A DNA stretch of 64,000 nt from Roseiarcus sp963782255. GTDB taxonomy: Bacteria > Pseudomonadota > Alphaproteobacteria > Rhizobiales > Beijerinckiaceae. The notes beneath the pieces were generated by a model, which saw only the letters and a program-made list of their open reading frames with translations, was not told the DNA's origin and made no database searches. The stretch is taken from positions 868,001 to 932,000 of the forward strand of contig CAWAIS010000001.1 in NCBI GenBank assembly GCA_963782255.1. The letters are read 5' to 3'. Below are positions 54,109 through 63,762 of the stretch, piece by piece; positions within the stretch are counted from its first letter, which is position 1; each line of letters begins with the position of its first letter. A program made the position numbers and the translations under genes.

Positions 54109-54430
54109 CTATAAGGAACGAGCCAGGCTCAGCGCCGGGGAGACCGTGCTGGTCAATGGCGCGACCGGCACAGCGGGCCGTCTGGCCGTTCCGATCGCCA
54201 AGTATCTCGGAGTGGCGAAGGTCATCGCGACCGCCCGCAACCTCGACGCCCTCAAATCGATCGGGGCTCTCGGGGCCAATGTGACCATCCCGCTTGTCGA
54301 GGACGAAACGGCGCTGGAAAAGGGAACAGTTCGCCGGGCGTGGATGTCGTGATCGATTAACTCTGGGGTCCGATCGCCGAACGCCTTCTGATCGCCGCCG
54401 CCAACTCCGGCCTTCCGCTTTGCACAAACA
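54109..54430 (+). pseudogene. MDR-family dehydrogenase, internal fragment
   Basis: ERARLSAGETVLVNGATGTA and GRLAVPIAKYLGVAKVIATA form the Rossmann fold of a zinc-type alcohol dehydrogenase/quinone reductase. The frame is lost after VTIPLVEDETALEKG, and an in-frame TAA interrupts VDVVID-LWGPIAERLLIAAA. No N-terminal GroES domain is present. Confidence 0.75.
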
Positions 54431-54621
54431 GCGGCCGTTCGCCAGCAGCTCGGCGAACGGGTCAAGTCGACCCAGAGCGGACCTTGCGAAGCTAATTCAT
54501 CGGCAATTCCTTGCATCCTGATGGGGCGCGCAATTTGCGAGAAAGCGTTTGGCCCAGCGCTTTCCGTAAGCACGAAGCTAAGCGCGGCCGTAACAGTCCC
54601 TCAAAGCGGAGGGTTCGCTGC

Positions 54622-55113
54622 TCACAGTTTGTAGCCGAACTGCCGAAGCAAATTCTTCCGCCACGCGACGTCATCCTCGCCCTCGATCCCCTTCGGGGAA
54701 AGCCCGTCGATTACGCCGAGCAATCCTCTTCCCTGGTCGGTCTCGGCCACCACCACCTCGACCGGATTCGCAGTCGCGCAGAAGATCCGGCATACCTCCG
54801 GAACCATTTTAATCGCGTTCAGGACGTTGACCGGGTAATAGCCTTCGCCAAGAAACACGATGAAGCAATGCCCAGCGCCGAGCGCCATCGCGTTCTTCTG
54901 AGCAAGCTGAACCATCGCATCATCAGTGCCGGAGCTTCGCACCAGGCATTTGCCGGAAGCCTCGCAGAAGGCGAGCCCAAACTTGATTCCCGGCACGGCG
55001 CCGACCAGGGTTTCGTGGATGTCTTCGACGGACTTGATGAAATGGGTCTGTCCGAGGATGAAATTCGTCGCGTCCGGCTTGTCGATCCGGACCGTAGCGA
55101 GCTGCATGGCCAT
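54622..55113 (-). CDS. Adenosine-specific kinase-like protein (COG1839)
   Basis: The 163-residue protein belongs to the small adenosine-specific kinase family (DUF355): FILGQTHFIKSVEDIHETLV, GIKFGLAFCEASGKCLVRSS, NAMALGAGHCFIVFLGEGYY and ATANPVEVVVAETDQGRGLL. Full length for the family and intact. The biochemical role is poorly established. No operon partners are present, and the 260 bp upstream has no other gene. Confidence 0.88.
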   Translation of the reverse strand: MAMQLATVRIDKPDATNFILGQTHFIKSVEDIHETLVGAVPGIKFGLAFCEASGKCLVRSSGTDDAMVQLAQKNAMALGAGHCFIVFLGEGYYPVNVLNAIKMVPEVCRIFCATANPVEVVVAETDQGRGLLGVIDGLSPKGIEGEDDVAWRKNLLRQFGYKL

Positions 55114-55376
55114 GTCCTTGCGCCCCCGATGAACGAATGTCGTAGTTTTTCACTGAACTACCTTCCCACAAAATGGGAAACCGTTCACCGCCATCCGCCG
55201 CATGGTGGATTATAACCTCAGCCGATTGGGAGTCCTCGGTCGCGGCCGCAACACGAATAAGCGTTAGGCTATTGGCGATGCACCTAGCCGCTTGCATGCC
55301 AGATAGTCAGAGAGATTTTCGCCTCGCTCGTACACCGACCGATACCGACGCCTGACCCTCTCGACAAGCGCAGGGT

Positions 55377-55436
55377 GTCGATTTCCGCTGAGATTTGACC
55401 CGGGATTCCCATCGAGAACTGACCCGGCTTGATGAT
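55377..55436. mobile_element. Solitary IS21-type terminal sequence
   Basis: TGTCGATTTCCGCTGAGATT and, shortly after, CGAGAACTGACCCGG resemble the repeated terminal sites of IS21-family elements (TGT start, two 'TGACCC' sites). No istA/istB is attached and the sequence differs from the IS21 at 2.5-5.0 kb. It marks the exact point where the isoamylase gene has been cut. Confidence 0.5.
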
Positions 55437-57161
55437 GGTTTCGGGGTCAGGCGCGCGCAAAAAGACGACATCATCTACGAAGTGCATGTGCGCGGGCTGA
55501 CCGAGAACGATGCGAGCATTCCCGCGGCGTATCGCGGAACCTATGCCGGTGCTGCGCTCAAGGCGGGTTATCTCGCGAGCCTGGGCGTCACCGCGATCGA
55601 GTTTCTTCCGGTTCAGGAAACCCAGAACGACGCGAACGACGTAACGCCGGACACGACGGTCGGCATCAATTACTGGGGATACAACACCCTGAATTACTTT
55701 GCGCCGGATCGCCACTACGCATCCGACCGCTCGCCAGGTGGCCCAACGCGCGAGTTCAAGGCGATGGTGAAGGCATTTCACGACGTCGGCATGAAGGTCT
55801 ACATTGATGTCGTCTACAACCACACTGGCGAGGGCGGCGCATGGAACCCCACCGACACGACGACCTACAACTTATATTCGTTTCGGGGGCTTGACAATCT
55901 GACCTACTACTCTCTGACAACAGATCGGCAGTATTCCTGGGACAACACCGGGGTTGGGGGCAATTTCAACACCTACAACCCGATCGTGCAGAACCTCATC
56001 ATCGATTCGCTCGCCTACTGGCGCGATACCATGGGCATCGATGGATTCCGTTTCGATCTTGCGGCAGTTCTGGGCAACACCTGCCAGGACGGGTGCTTCA
56101 ACTTCGATAAGCTGGATCCGAACACCGCGCTCAATCGCATCGTGCGCGAGCTGCCGCCGCGGGCGGCGGCCGGCGGCGACGGGGTCGATCTGATCGCCGA
56201 ACCATGGGCAATCGGCGGCAACTCCTTCCAGGTCGGCGGCTTCCCGGCTGGGTGGTCGGAATGGAACGGCTTCTACCGCGATACCTTACGCGAGGCACAA
56301 AACGACCTGGGTGTGGTACCGGTCTCCGTGGCTACGCTGGCGACCCGCTTCTCGGGGTCGTCGGATCTGTATCAGAATAATGGCCGCTATCCTTGGAATT
56401 CCGTGAACTTCATGGTGGCGCATGACGGTTTCACGCTGAAGGACCTCTATTCATGCAACGGCCCCAACAACGGCCAGCCCTGGCCATTCGGCCCCTCTGA
56501 CGGCGGGAGCACCAGCAACGACAGCTGGGATCAGGGGGGTGCCGCGCCCGACGAGCGCCGCGCGGCGCGCACCGGCCTGGCATTCCTGATGCTGTCGGCG
56601 GGCACGCCAATGATAACGGGCGGCGACGAGTATCTGCGCTCGCTCAACTGCAACAACAACCCGTACGACCTCGATTCCATTGGAAACTGGCTGAACTATA
56701 ACTGGACCATTGACCAGATGAATTTCTGGAACTTCACCCAGCGCATGATTGCGTTCCGCAAGGCGCATCCGGCATTGCGACCGCAGAGCTGGTTCTCCGC
56801 CTCGGGTAACAATGGGAACGGGATGGTCCAGCTGCAATGGTACACCCCAGCTGGAACCGTCGCTGACTCGGCCTACTGGAACAATTCCAGCAATCACTCA
56901 ATTGCTTGGCAAATGGATGGCACCGAAGTCAGCGACCCCGTCTCAGCCATTTACGTTGCCTACAACGGCTGGTCAGGCGGTGTGGACTTCATCTTGCCGT
57001 CACCGGGCAGCGGCAAGAACTGGTACCGGGTGACCGATACCTGCAACTGGGCTGATGGCCCCAACAGTGCGGCCATCTTGGGCACTGAAAGTCTCATCGG
57101 CGGCCAAGGCACGAATTACGAGCTGTGCGGCGAGGCCTTGCTCCTGCTGATCGCGGAGTGA
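55437..57161 (+). pseudogene. Isoamylase (glycogen debranching, GH13), N-terminally truncated
   Basis: About 575 codons of a secreted-type isoamylase survive: DIIYEVHVRGLTENDASIPA, GVTAIEFLPVQET, VYIDVVYNHTGEGG, the nucleophile region GFRFDLAAVLGN, acid/base DLIAEPWAIGGN, third acid NFMVAHDGFTLKDLYSCN and GGDEYLRSLNCNNNPYD. The signal peptide and N-terminal carbohydrate-binding module (~150 residues) are missing, replaced by IS21-type DNA that opens an apparent start at 55395. The enzyme would hydrolyse alpha-1,6 branches. The catalytic barrel is complete, but export and start signals are gone. Confidence 0.85.
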
Positions 57162-57900
57162 CGTCGCTATAAGCGACCCCAGGGCTCGATATTGTTTCCT
57201 CGGCATGATCGATGTGGGCCGGATTGAGCGGAACTCGTTCGCCAGCTCGTGGCGAGCGCTGCGGAGTAATAATATGGTCGTCATGGCGCATGTCTCCTCT
57301 GCACCACGGATAAGTTATGTGAAAGCCTTTTCGGGAGTCCAAGATTTTTTTTGGAAATCCGCTTCGCCGCCCTATTAGGGGAAAGGCTAGGTGGGTGGGT
57401 ACTCGTTAGCGATGGAGCCGCCTGCAACGCCTTAAACGAGCGGAACAGACGAGCTAGCGGTAAATCAAGCTGGCGGCCCTCGACGCCGAGGTGAGGCCTC
57501 CGAGAGTTGCGCGTCGCGAATGATTGAACGTCGCGAATCGACGTGAGGACTTGTATGGGGCGATTGCTGTCAAGGGTGGCGATAGCGAGCATCTCCTTGT
57601 TCGATTGGCCCGCGACATCTCCTCGTCCCGACCTGACTTTCCTTCGGACGCTGCGCGCAGTGGCCGTCAAGGGTGGCCGAAGGCCATCGCGGAGCGACTT
57701 GCCTTGAGGGGCCCGAGCACAGCGTCAAGCTTCCTCAGTCGGGCGACACGGGTGTGTCCCGCTCGTTCAGTTCAGTTTCGACAGCGGCGACGATACCGAG
57801 GGGAGCTCGCCATTGGGCGCGCGTCGCGCGTCACGAACTTGTATTCGGCCGACCACGAAGGTCGCACCATGATGCAGTCATGCGCATCGGCGGCAAAGCT
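57162..57900. other. Stretch without a recognised gene
   Basis: Open frames exist on both strands (for example minus 57281-57670), but none has a motif that I know. 57340-57352 contains a T/A-rich run (GATTTTTTTTGG). The right part should include the IS110 end. Confidence 0.45.
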
Positions 57901-58027
57901 CCGAGGGGCGGGCCCATTCTAAACCGCGGCGCGAAGGCCATAGTCCATGTCGGGTTGCCGCCGCCTCGGGCCGTCGTCTACAGGTCGGGCACCGTCGTGA
58001 CGCTCGCCTGCAGCAACTCCGTTGTGG

Positions 58028-59188
58028 CTACGCTGCCGGGCGAAGCAGCAGACCTTCCGGCGCTTCGCCGGTCGTGGCGAGCCGCCACAGCGCGATGAGG
58101 AGCTTGCGCGCGAGCGCGACGATCATCGTCTTGCGCACGCCCCGCCGTGAGTCCGACGTTCGCCTCCGATACCATGCGCTGAGCGGGCTGCCCTTCTGGT
58201 GCACCAGATGACCCCAGGCGAGTTCGATCATCCCGCGGCGCACCCGAGCGTTGCCTGCTTTGGCGAGTCCCCGCTCGCGCCGTCTTTGCCCGCTCTCGTC
58301 TGGAGCTCCGGTGAGCCCGGCATAGCGCGCCAGTGCCCTACGGTCCCGGATCTCCCGCGAGAACACCTCCTGGATAAGCATGTCCGCGGACTCGACGCCG
58401 ACGCCGACCACGCGTGTAAGGACATGCGCCGACGCATGGCGTGGCTCGTCTGGCGTCTTCGCCAGACGCTCGGTGCGGGTCTTCTCGATCTCCTTGATCT
58501 GCTGCTTGACGAAGCGCAGGCGGTCCAGGTCGCGCCGCATCTCGGCCAACGTGTTCGTAGGTATGGCGACGCCCTCCGGCGTGCGCAGGGCTTCAAGCTG
58601 GCTTGGCGCCCGAGCGAGATTGGGCCGGAAGCCGCGAATGCCGAGCCGGGCGAGATTGGCCTTCAGGCGGTTGACGATGCGTGTGCGCTCTCCGACCAGG
58701 ACCTGACGCTCGCGGCTGGGTCGTCTCGCATCCTCGTCCTCGAGCGCGGGGATGGCCGCCATGCTGCAATGCTTCGGTTCGCCGCGCAGCCAGCCGAGGA
58801 AGGCGCGCTTGAGGAGCTCTGTGTCGAGCCGATCCGTCTTCACCCTTCGGTGCTCGCGCGACACCGGGACGCTCGACGGGTGGATCACATAGGCTTCGAT
58901 GGATTGGGAACGCAGCCAGCGCGCCAGCCAGAAGCCATCGCGGCCTGCCTCGTAGGCAACGGCGATCCGGTCGATCGCGTGGCCGCGCTTCGCCGCTTCG
59001 TTGCGCCAGCGATGCAGAAGCTGTAGCAGCGCGTCGCGGTCTGGGCTAAGTTTCTTCAAGGGATAGCGATCGAGTCCCGGCACGATGCCCGCGACCAGCC
59101 AACTCGACTGGCCCATCTCGACCACGGCGATCAATGTCGCGTCTTGCTCGAGCGCGACGACGCATTTGCTCAAGTCGTTCTGCTTTGA
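58028..59188 (-). CDS. IS110-family transposase (second copy, different type)
   Basis: The 386-residue protein starts MSKQNDLSKCVVALEQDATL. The DEDD domain has VVALEQDAT, RIAVAYEAGRDGFWLARWLR and HRRVKTDRLDTELLKRAFLG. The C-terminal domain has LTRVVGVGVESADMLIQEVF and YAGLTGAPDESGQRRRERGL. I choose the inner start because the upstream extension is low-complexity and Pro/Arg-rich. It is only distantly related to the copy at 52.1 kb. A structured RNA may be encoded in 59189-59335, but I see no clear hairpin pair. Confidence 0.9.
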   Translation of the reverse strand, partial: SKQNDLSKCVVALEQDATLIAVVEMGQSSWLVAGIVPGLDRYPLKKLSPDRDALLQLLHRWRNEAAKRGHAIDRIAVAYEAGRDGFWLARWLRSQSIEAYVIHPSSVPVSREHRRVKTDRLDTELLKRAFLGWLRGEPKHCSMAAIPALEDEDARRPSRERQVLVGERTRIVNRLKANLARLGIRGFRPNLARAPSQLEALRTPEGVAIPTNTLAEMRRDLDRLRFVKQQIKEIEKTRTERLAKTPDEPRHASAHVLTRVVGVGVESADMLIQEVFSREIRDRRALARYAGLTGAPDESGQRRRERGLAKAGNARVRRGMIELAWGHLVHQKGSPLSAWYRRRTSDSRRGVRKTMIVALARKLLIALWRLATTGEAPEGLLLRPAA

Positions 59189-59340
59189 CATAGGGGCGCT
59201 CCATCGTTTGGTTGCCGCGACGAAGGCGCCAACGCCCGCCGCGCGCCCATAGAATCTAAACCGCTCGCGCGGTAGGGGCGGCGAGGGACGAGGCTGGGAT
59301 TGAGCTGAGGAGGAACGCGACGGCCGGACTGTCTCAAAAT

Positions 59341-59359
59341 CATGGGGTTCCACCCCATG
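59341..59359 (+). other. Perfect hairpin at the IS91 left side
   Basis: CATGGGGT-TCC-ACCCCATG forms an 8-bp stem with a 3-base loop, 20 bp before the recombinase gene. IS91-type elements use terminal hairpins at one end for rolling-circle initiation or termination, so this may be the left terminus of the element. Confidence 0.5.
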
Positions 59360-59378
59360 GGAGACAGGAGCTTTCGCG

Positions 59379-60254
59379 ATGTCCGACAAGCCCATCAACC
59401 CGCTGCGTCAGCGCATGATCGACGACATGACGGCGCGTCGGTTCAAGGAGAAGGTGCAGAAGGACTACGTCCGGCACGTCAGGACCTTTACGGCCTTCCT
59501 GGGCCGGTCGCCCGATACGGCGACGAAGGAGGACCTTCGCCGCTTTCAGTTGCATCTGGCGCAGCAGCAGATCAGCCCAGGTTCGATCAACGCCGCCGTC
59601 ACCGCGCTTCGGTTCTTCTTCACCGTGACGCTCGAACGGCCAGACCTCGTTCGTCCTCTGACGATCGTGAACAAGCCGCGCAGGGCGCCGGTCGTGCTCA
59701 GCCAGGAAGAGGTCGCGCTCCTGCTCGAAGCCGCGCCGGGCCTGAAGTACAAGGCCGCGCTCAGCGTCGCCTACGGCGCGGGCCTGCGCGTGTCCGAGGT
59801 CGCGCACCTGAAGGTGTCCGACATCGACAGCCAGCGCATGACGCTTCGGGTCGAGCAGGGCAAAGGGCAGCGGGACCGTTATGTGATGCTGTCGCCGCAA
59901 CTGCTCGAACTGTTGCGCGCATGGTGGAAGGCGGCGCGGCCGCGGGCCTGGCTGTTCCCCGGCCAAAACCCGGTCAACCCGATCACCGCCCGTCAGCTCA
60001 ATCGCGCCGTCACCGCCGCCAAAGACCTGGCCGGCATCTCCAAGCGCGTGTCACCGCATACGCTGCGGCACAGCTTCGCCACCCATCTGCTCGAACAGGA
60101 CGTCGACATTCGGGTGATCCAGGTGTTGCTCGGCCACGCCAAGCTCGAGACGACCGCGCTCTACACCCAGGTCGCGGTCAACACGATCCGCGACGTCAAG
60201 AGCCCGCTCGAGCGGCTCGGCGTCAACCTGGCGAAGCGAAAGCCGGCCGACTGA
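59379..60254 (+). CDS. Tyrosine recombinase carried by IS91
   Basis: The 291-residue integrase has an N-terminal SAM-like domain (LRQRMIDDMTARRFKEKVQK) and a catalytic domain with Arg in YGAGLRVSEVAHLKVSD, HxLRHSFATHLLEQDVDIRV and HAKLETTALYTQV (catalytic Tyr). ACAGGAGC precedes the ATG. It is followed 10 bp later by the IS91 transposase and is probably co-transcribed. Such pairs are common in proteobacterial IS91 elements, where the integrase role is unknown. Confidence 0.93.
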   Translation: MSDKPINPLRQRMIDDMTARRFKEKVQKDYVRHVRTFTAFLGRSPDTATKEDLRRFQLHLAQQQISPGSINAAVTALRFFFTVTLERPDLVRPLTIVNKPRRAPVVLSQEEVALLLEAAPGLKYKAALSVAYGAGLRVSEVAHLKVSDIDSQRMTLRVEQGKGQRDRYVMLSPQLLELLRAWWKAARPRAWLFPGQNPVNPITARQLNRAVTAAKDLAGISKRVSPHTLRHSFATHLLEQDVDIRVIQVLLGHAKLETTALYTQVAVNTIRDVKSPLERLGVNLAKRKPAD

Positions 60255-60264
60255 CCGCGGCCGC

Positions 60265-61482
60265 ATGGCGCGGCCACCGGGTCACCACCTGGAGGTCGCC
60301 GACGTCTTTCGCGCCCACGGGGCGGCCTGGCGAATGGCCAACGCCGGTCACGTGAGCCTCGACCAGTTGAAGGTCATGTCGGCGATCGAGACCTGTCGCA
60401 CAGCCGCGCTCGGCGGACACGTCGAGCGCTGCGAGGACTGTGCGCACGAACGGATCTCCTACAATTCCTGCCGCAATCGCCACTGCCCGAAGTGCCAGGC
60501 GGCCGCGGCGAGGGAATGGCTCGAAGACCGCGAGGCCGAACTCCTGCCTGTTCCCTATTACCACGTCGTCTTCACCCTGCCGGCGTCGATCGGCGCCGTC
60601 GCGTTCCAGAACAAGTCCCCCGTCTACGACCTCCTGTTCAGGACCGCCGCCCAGACGCTGACCACGATCGCGGCCGACCCGAAGCATCTGGGCGCGCGCA
60701 TCGGCCTGACCGCCGTACTGCACACCTGGGGCTCGGCGCTGACCCACCATCCGCACGTCCACGTCATCGTTCCCGGCGGCGGCCTGTCGCTGGACGGATC
60801 GCGCTGGATCGCCTGCAAGCCCGGCTTCTTCCTGCCCGTGCGGATGCTGTCGCGTCTCTTCCGCCGGCTCTTCCTCGAAGGGCTCGCAGCCCTGCATGCG
60901 GCCGGACGCCTCGTCTTCCTCGGCGACCTCGCGCGGCTCGCCGACAAAGCCGCCTTCGACGCCGTCCTCGCGCCGCTGCGCCGCTCCGAATGGATCGTCT
61001 ACGCCAAGAGACCGTTCGCCGGACCGAAAGCCGTCCTCGCCTATCTGTCGCGCTACACCCACCGCGTCGCGATCTCGAACGCCCGCCTCCTCGCGTTCGA
61101 CGAGAAGGGCGTCACTTTCAAGTGGAAGGACTACCGGATCAAGGGCCACGACCGGCTCAAGACCATGACGCTCGACGCCGCCGAGTTCCTCCGCCGCTTT
61201 CTCCTGCACGTGTTGCCGAGCGGCTTCCACCGTATCCGGCACTATGGCCTCTTCGCCGGCGCGGTCCGAGCCCGAAACATCGCGCGCGTCCGCCAGGCGC
61301 TTGCCGCGATCGAGGCAGCACCCGAGGACTCGCACGCCGAGACGGACGGCCAGGCTGAAGCAGCTTCGCCGACGCGATGTTGCCCGTGTTGCGGCGGCCG
61401 CATGATCATCGTCGAAACCTTCGAAGGGCCGCGCCCCTGGCGTTCCCCGTCGCCAAGCCGGATCAGGATCGACACGTCATGA
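60265..61482 (+). CDS. IS91-family rolling-circle (HUH) transposase
   Basis: The 405-residue protein has an N-terminal zinc-binding region (CRTAALGGHVERCEDCAHER, SCRNRHCPKCQ), the HUH motif in THHPHVHVIVPGGGLS, and the C-terminal tyrosine region (LAYLSRYTHRVAISNARLLA, FKWKDYRIKGHDRLKTMTLD), ending with another CCPCCGGRM zinc motif. It moves by rolling-circle replication and can mobilise adjacent DNA. It is intact. Confidence 0.95.
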   Translation: MARPPGHHLEVADVFRAHGAAWRMANAGHVSLDQLKVMSAIETCRTAALGGHVERCEDCAHERISYNSCRNRHCPKCQAAAAREWLEDREAELLPVPYYHVVFTLPASIGAVAFQNKSPVYDLLFRTAAQTLTTIAADPKHLGARIGLTAVLHTWGSALTHHPHVHVIVPGGGLSLDGSRWIACKPGFFLPVRMLSRLFRRLFLEGLAALHAAGRLVFLGDLARLADKAAFDAVLAPLRRSEWIVYAKRPFAGPKAVLAYLSRYTHRVAISNARLLAFDEKGVTFKWKDYRIKGHDRLKTMTLDAAEFLRRFLLHVLPSGFHRIRHYGLFAGAVRARNIARVRQALAAIEAAPEDSHAETDGQAEAASPTRCCPCCGGRMIIVETFEGPRPWRSPSPSRIRIDTS

Positions 61483-62020
61483 CCGACGCCGCGCGTCCTG
61501 TTTTGCACCGCCGCTTCCCTTCGTTTCCAGCCGCACGCCGGAGCCGGAACGCGATGTCCTCACGACCTCCGCAGACGCTCTCCAGCCGTCGCGCCCATCC
61601 CCGCTGCACCCATCCGCGGCCGCCCAAAAGCCCGTCGTCTCGACTCCCGACAACAACACCGGCCGCCTTCCGCCACCGCCCCCATATCGGCGATCCGACC
61701 GCGATCCTCAAATCCCCATAGGCCGCGCTCGGTCAAACAGCGCCCTTCCTCCCCGCGGTTTCCTCCTTACGAGGCTTTCAAACGCCGGCCCCCGCGTCTC
61801 GCACGACCGTCCGAAAGGGCCGGCGTCTGAAACCCTTCAGTGAACCGGACATCGCGGATCCCGATGGGGCACGTCGCAGAAGTGGGATGCCACCTTTTTC
61901 CGAAGGAGCGCCTTTGCTCGAAGACAACCTCTTGCTGTCGATCCGATGACATTAAAGCAGGGTTCCGAGAAGGAGGGCTCTGAGCTGGGGCGTTGTGCTG
62001 GATGGCGCGCTCGGGCTGGT
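61483..62020. other. IS91 3' flank, no recognised gene
   Basis: The frame 61377-61721 has no recognisable domain and is Pro/Ser/Arg-rich. CCGGCCC and GGGCCGGCG around 61790-61830 form an imperfect dyad (GCCGGCCC ... GGGCCGGCG) that could be the IS91 right terminus or a terminator. I cannot fix the IS91 end. Confidence 0.4.
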
Positions 62021-62145
62021 GGCGAGCGCGTGGCTGGACAACCGTCGCAGAGCCCTTTCCTTACCTCGTCCTCGACGGCGCGATGAGAAGGTGCGCGATG
62101 CGCTGCGAGGGCATCATTCCTCGCGGCGCACGCTTGTGCTCCAGG
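62020..62145 (+). pseudogene. IS256-family transposase scrap
   Basis: ASAWLDNRRRA followed, after a frameshift, by PFPYLVLDGA and then DEKVRDALRG resembles the WL-x(5)-PYPYLVLDARYEKVR segment before the first catalytic Asp of IS256 transposases. About 40 codons with two frameshifts. Confidence 0.45.
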
Positions 62146-62581
62146 GATCGCATGCCGAAATAAATTCTACAGACCGCACGGCTTGTTGACGAGCCCGGCG
62201 TTCTCGGTCAGCGCCGAGCCGCTCCATTGCAGATAAACGACGCCCTTGAGCCATGTCGGATAGAGGGGATTCGATGCGCAGATCGTAGACGGCAGTTGAT
62301 AGCCCTTGCCGGTCGTCCCGCTCGCCGATGGAATCAGATCGCCAATGACAGAGAGCGTCGTCAGGGTTTTCGTGTTGGCGTTCCAGCCCATGCATTGCGT
62401 TGTATTGACGAAGCCAGCGCAGGTCGGATTTCCGACCCGGTTCGCGAGCAGATCAGTCATGTTGGCGAACGCCGGGTCCTCATACACATTGAGGCCGAGC
62501 GAATTTCCGTAGACGTAGGCGACGGTGCTGCTCGGAAGGCAGGTCGAAGGACATGTCGTCTGCAAGCCATAGAAAATATTT

Positions 62582-63615
62582 CCTGATTACGCGGCAACGT
62601 CAGCCAGTTTTAGCAAGCGGTAAGGCATCGGGAGGGTCCTCAGCGCAACGAATGCGAGGCGGGGGATCATGGTTTCGAGCTCGTATCGGCGATTAAATCG
62701 ATATTCGAACTCCGCGAGATATCGAGGGACGTGTTTTTCTCCTACGGCTCGGTAGGTCCCGACGAGGGCGGCTTTGATATTGCCCAATGCGGTATTGACC
62801 CATTTGAAAGCAGGGGTGCGAACCGCTTGCTTGCCGCTTCCGGTCTTTATTGAGGTGTGCAGGCATCCGGCTTGGGTGACGGCGGCGAAGCACGCCAGGC
62901 CGTCGGAGACGATATTGGCGCCGGGCCTGAGCGCGGTGCTTGCGAGTTTTCGGATCGCAAAGCTGCTGAAGGCTTTGACAGGCCGAAGGATGATTTGATC
63001 TGGCTTGCCGTCGTCGGTTGTCGCGACCGCAGCGACGAACGGCGTCTTGCCTGTTGCGCCGCGCCCGCGGCGGCCGGACCGGGCGCCGCCGATATAGGCG
63101 TCGTCCATCTGGACGTTGCCTTTCAAGCGTTTGCTCGCGTTACGCTCCAACATGACTTGAGCGAGCTTGTGCTTCATCATCCAAGCAGCCGTCTGGGTGA
63201 CGCCAAGGCGTCGACCGAGTTCGATACTGGAAATGCCCTTCTTTGATTGCGTGACCAGGTAGATCGTCTTGAACCAGATGCGCAGCGGCAGCTTGCTCGA
63301 AGCGAAGATCGTTCCCGCTTTGACAGAGGTCTGCTTGCGACACGCGTTACACTGGAATAAACGCCGCGCGCCGCGCGTGACGACGCAGTGATCAGCGCCC
63401 TTGCACCCGGGACATTCGAACCCGTTCGGCCACCGCCATTTGACCAGCGCCGCATGACATTGCTCTTCGGTTCCGTAAATCTCCGCGAAACGAGCCTCGC
63501 TGAGGCCTTTCTGAAACTGAACCTGATTGCGCGCCATCAGAGAACCCCTGCGAAAACAACATGTTCATGTTCCGTTCTACTGAACGTCTGAAGCTGACGC
63601 AAGCGCGTAATCAGG
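62582..63615. mobile_element. IS1595-family element (third type)
   Basis: The 1034-bp element has perfect ends CCTGATTACGC / GCGTAATCAGG and an 8-bp target duplication AAATATTT at 62574-62581 and 63616-63623. The host reading frame resumes across it. Confidence 0.93.
62587..63537 (-). CDS. IS1595-family transposase (third type)
   Basis: The 316-residue protein has a zinc ribbon (CPGCKGADHC ... CNACRKQTSVKAG), NVQMDDAYIGGARSGRRGRG, VSDGLACFAAVTQAGC and YLAEFEYRFNRRYELETMI. It belongs to a different subgroup from the other three IS1595 transposases in the window. Intact. Confidence 0.95.
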   Translation of the reverse strand: MARNQVQFQKGLSEARFAEIYGTEEQCHAALVKWRWPNGFECPGCKGADHCVVTRGARRLFQCNACRKQTSVKAGTIFASSKLPLRIWFKTIYLVTQSKKGISSIELGRRLGVTQTAAWMMKHKLAQVMLERNASKRLKGNVQMDDAYIGGARSGRRGRGATGKTPFVAAVATTDDGKPDQIILRPVKAFSSFAIRKLASTALRPGANIVSDGLACFAAVTQAGCLHTSIKTGSGKQAVRTPAFKWVNTALGNIKAALVGTYRAVGEKHVPRYLAEFEYRFNRRYELETMIPRLAFVALRTLPMPYRLLKLADVAA

Positions 63616-63762
63616 AAATATTTTGCGAGTTGGCCGGATTGACGCCGGTATCGCCGACGACGACATTGTTACCAAGGACGCCGAGCCCGAGCGCATAAAC
63701 AGGGCCACCACCCGCCTGCCCGCCAACCGTCGCATAATTCGATCGCGAAATATAAGGGAGGC

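Noticed and set aside
60223..61335. 370-codon open frame on the minus strand
   Set aside because: It is antisense to the IS91 transposase, with repetitive Gly/Arg/Glu composition and no family signature.
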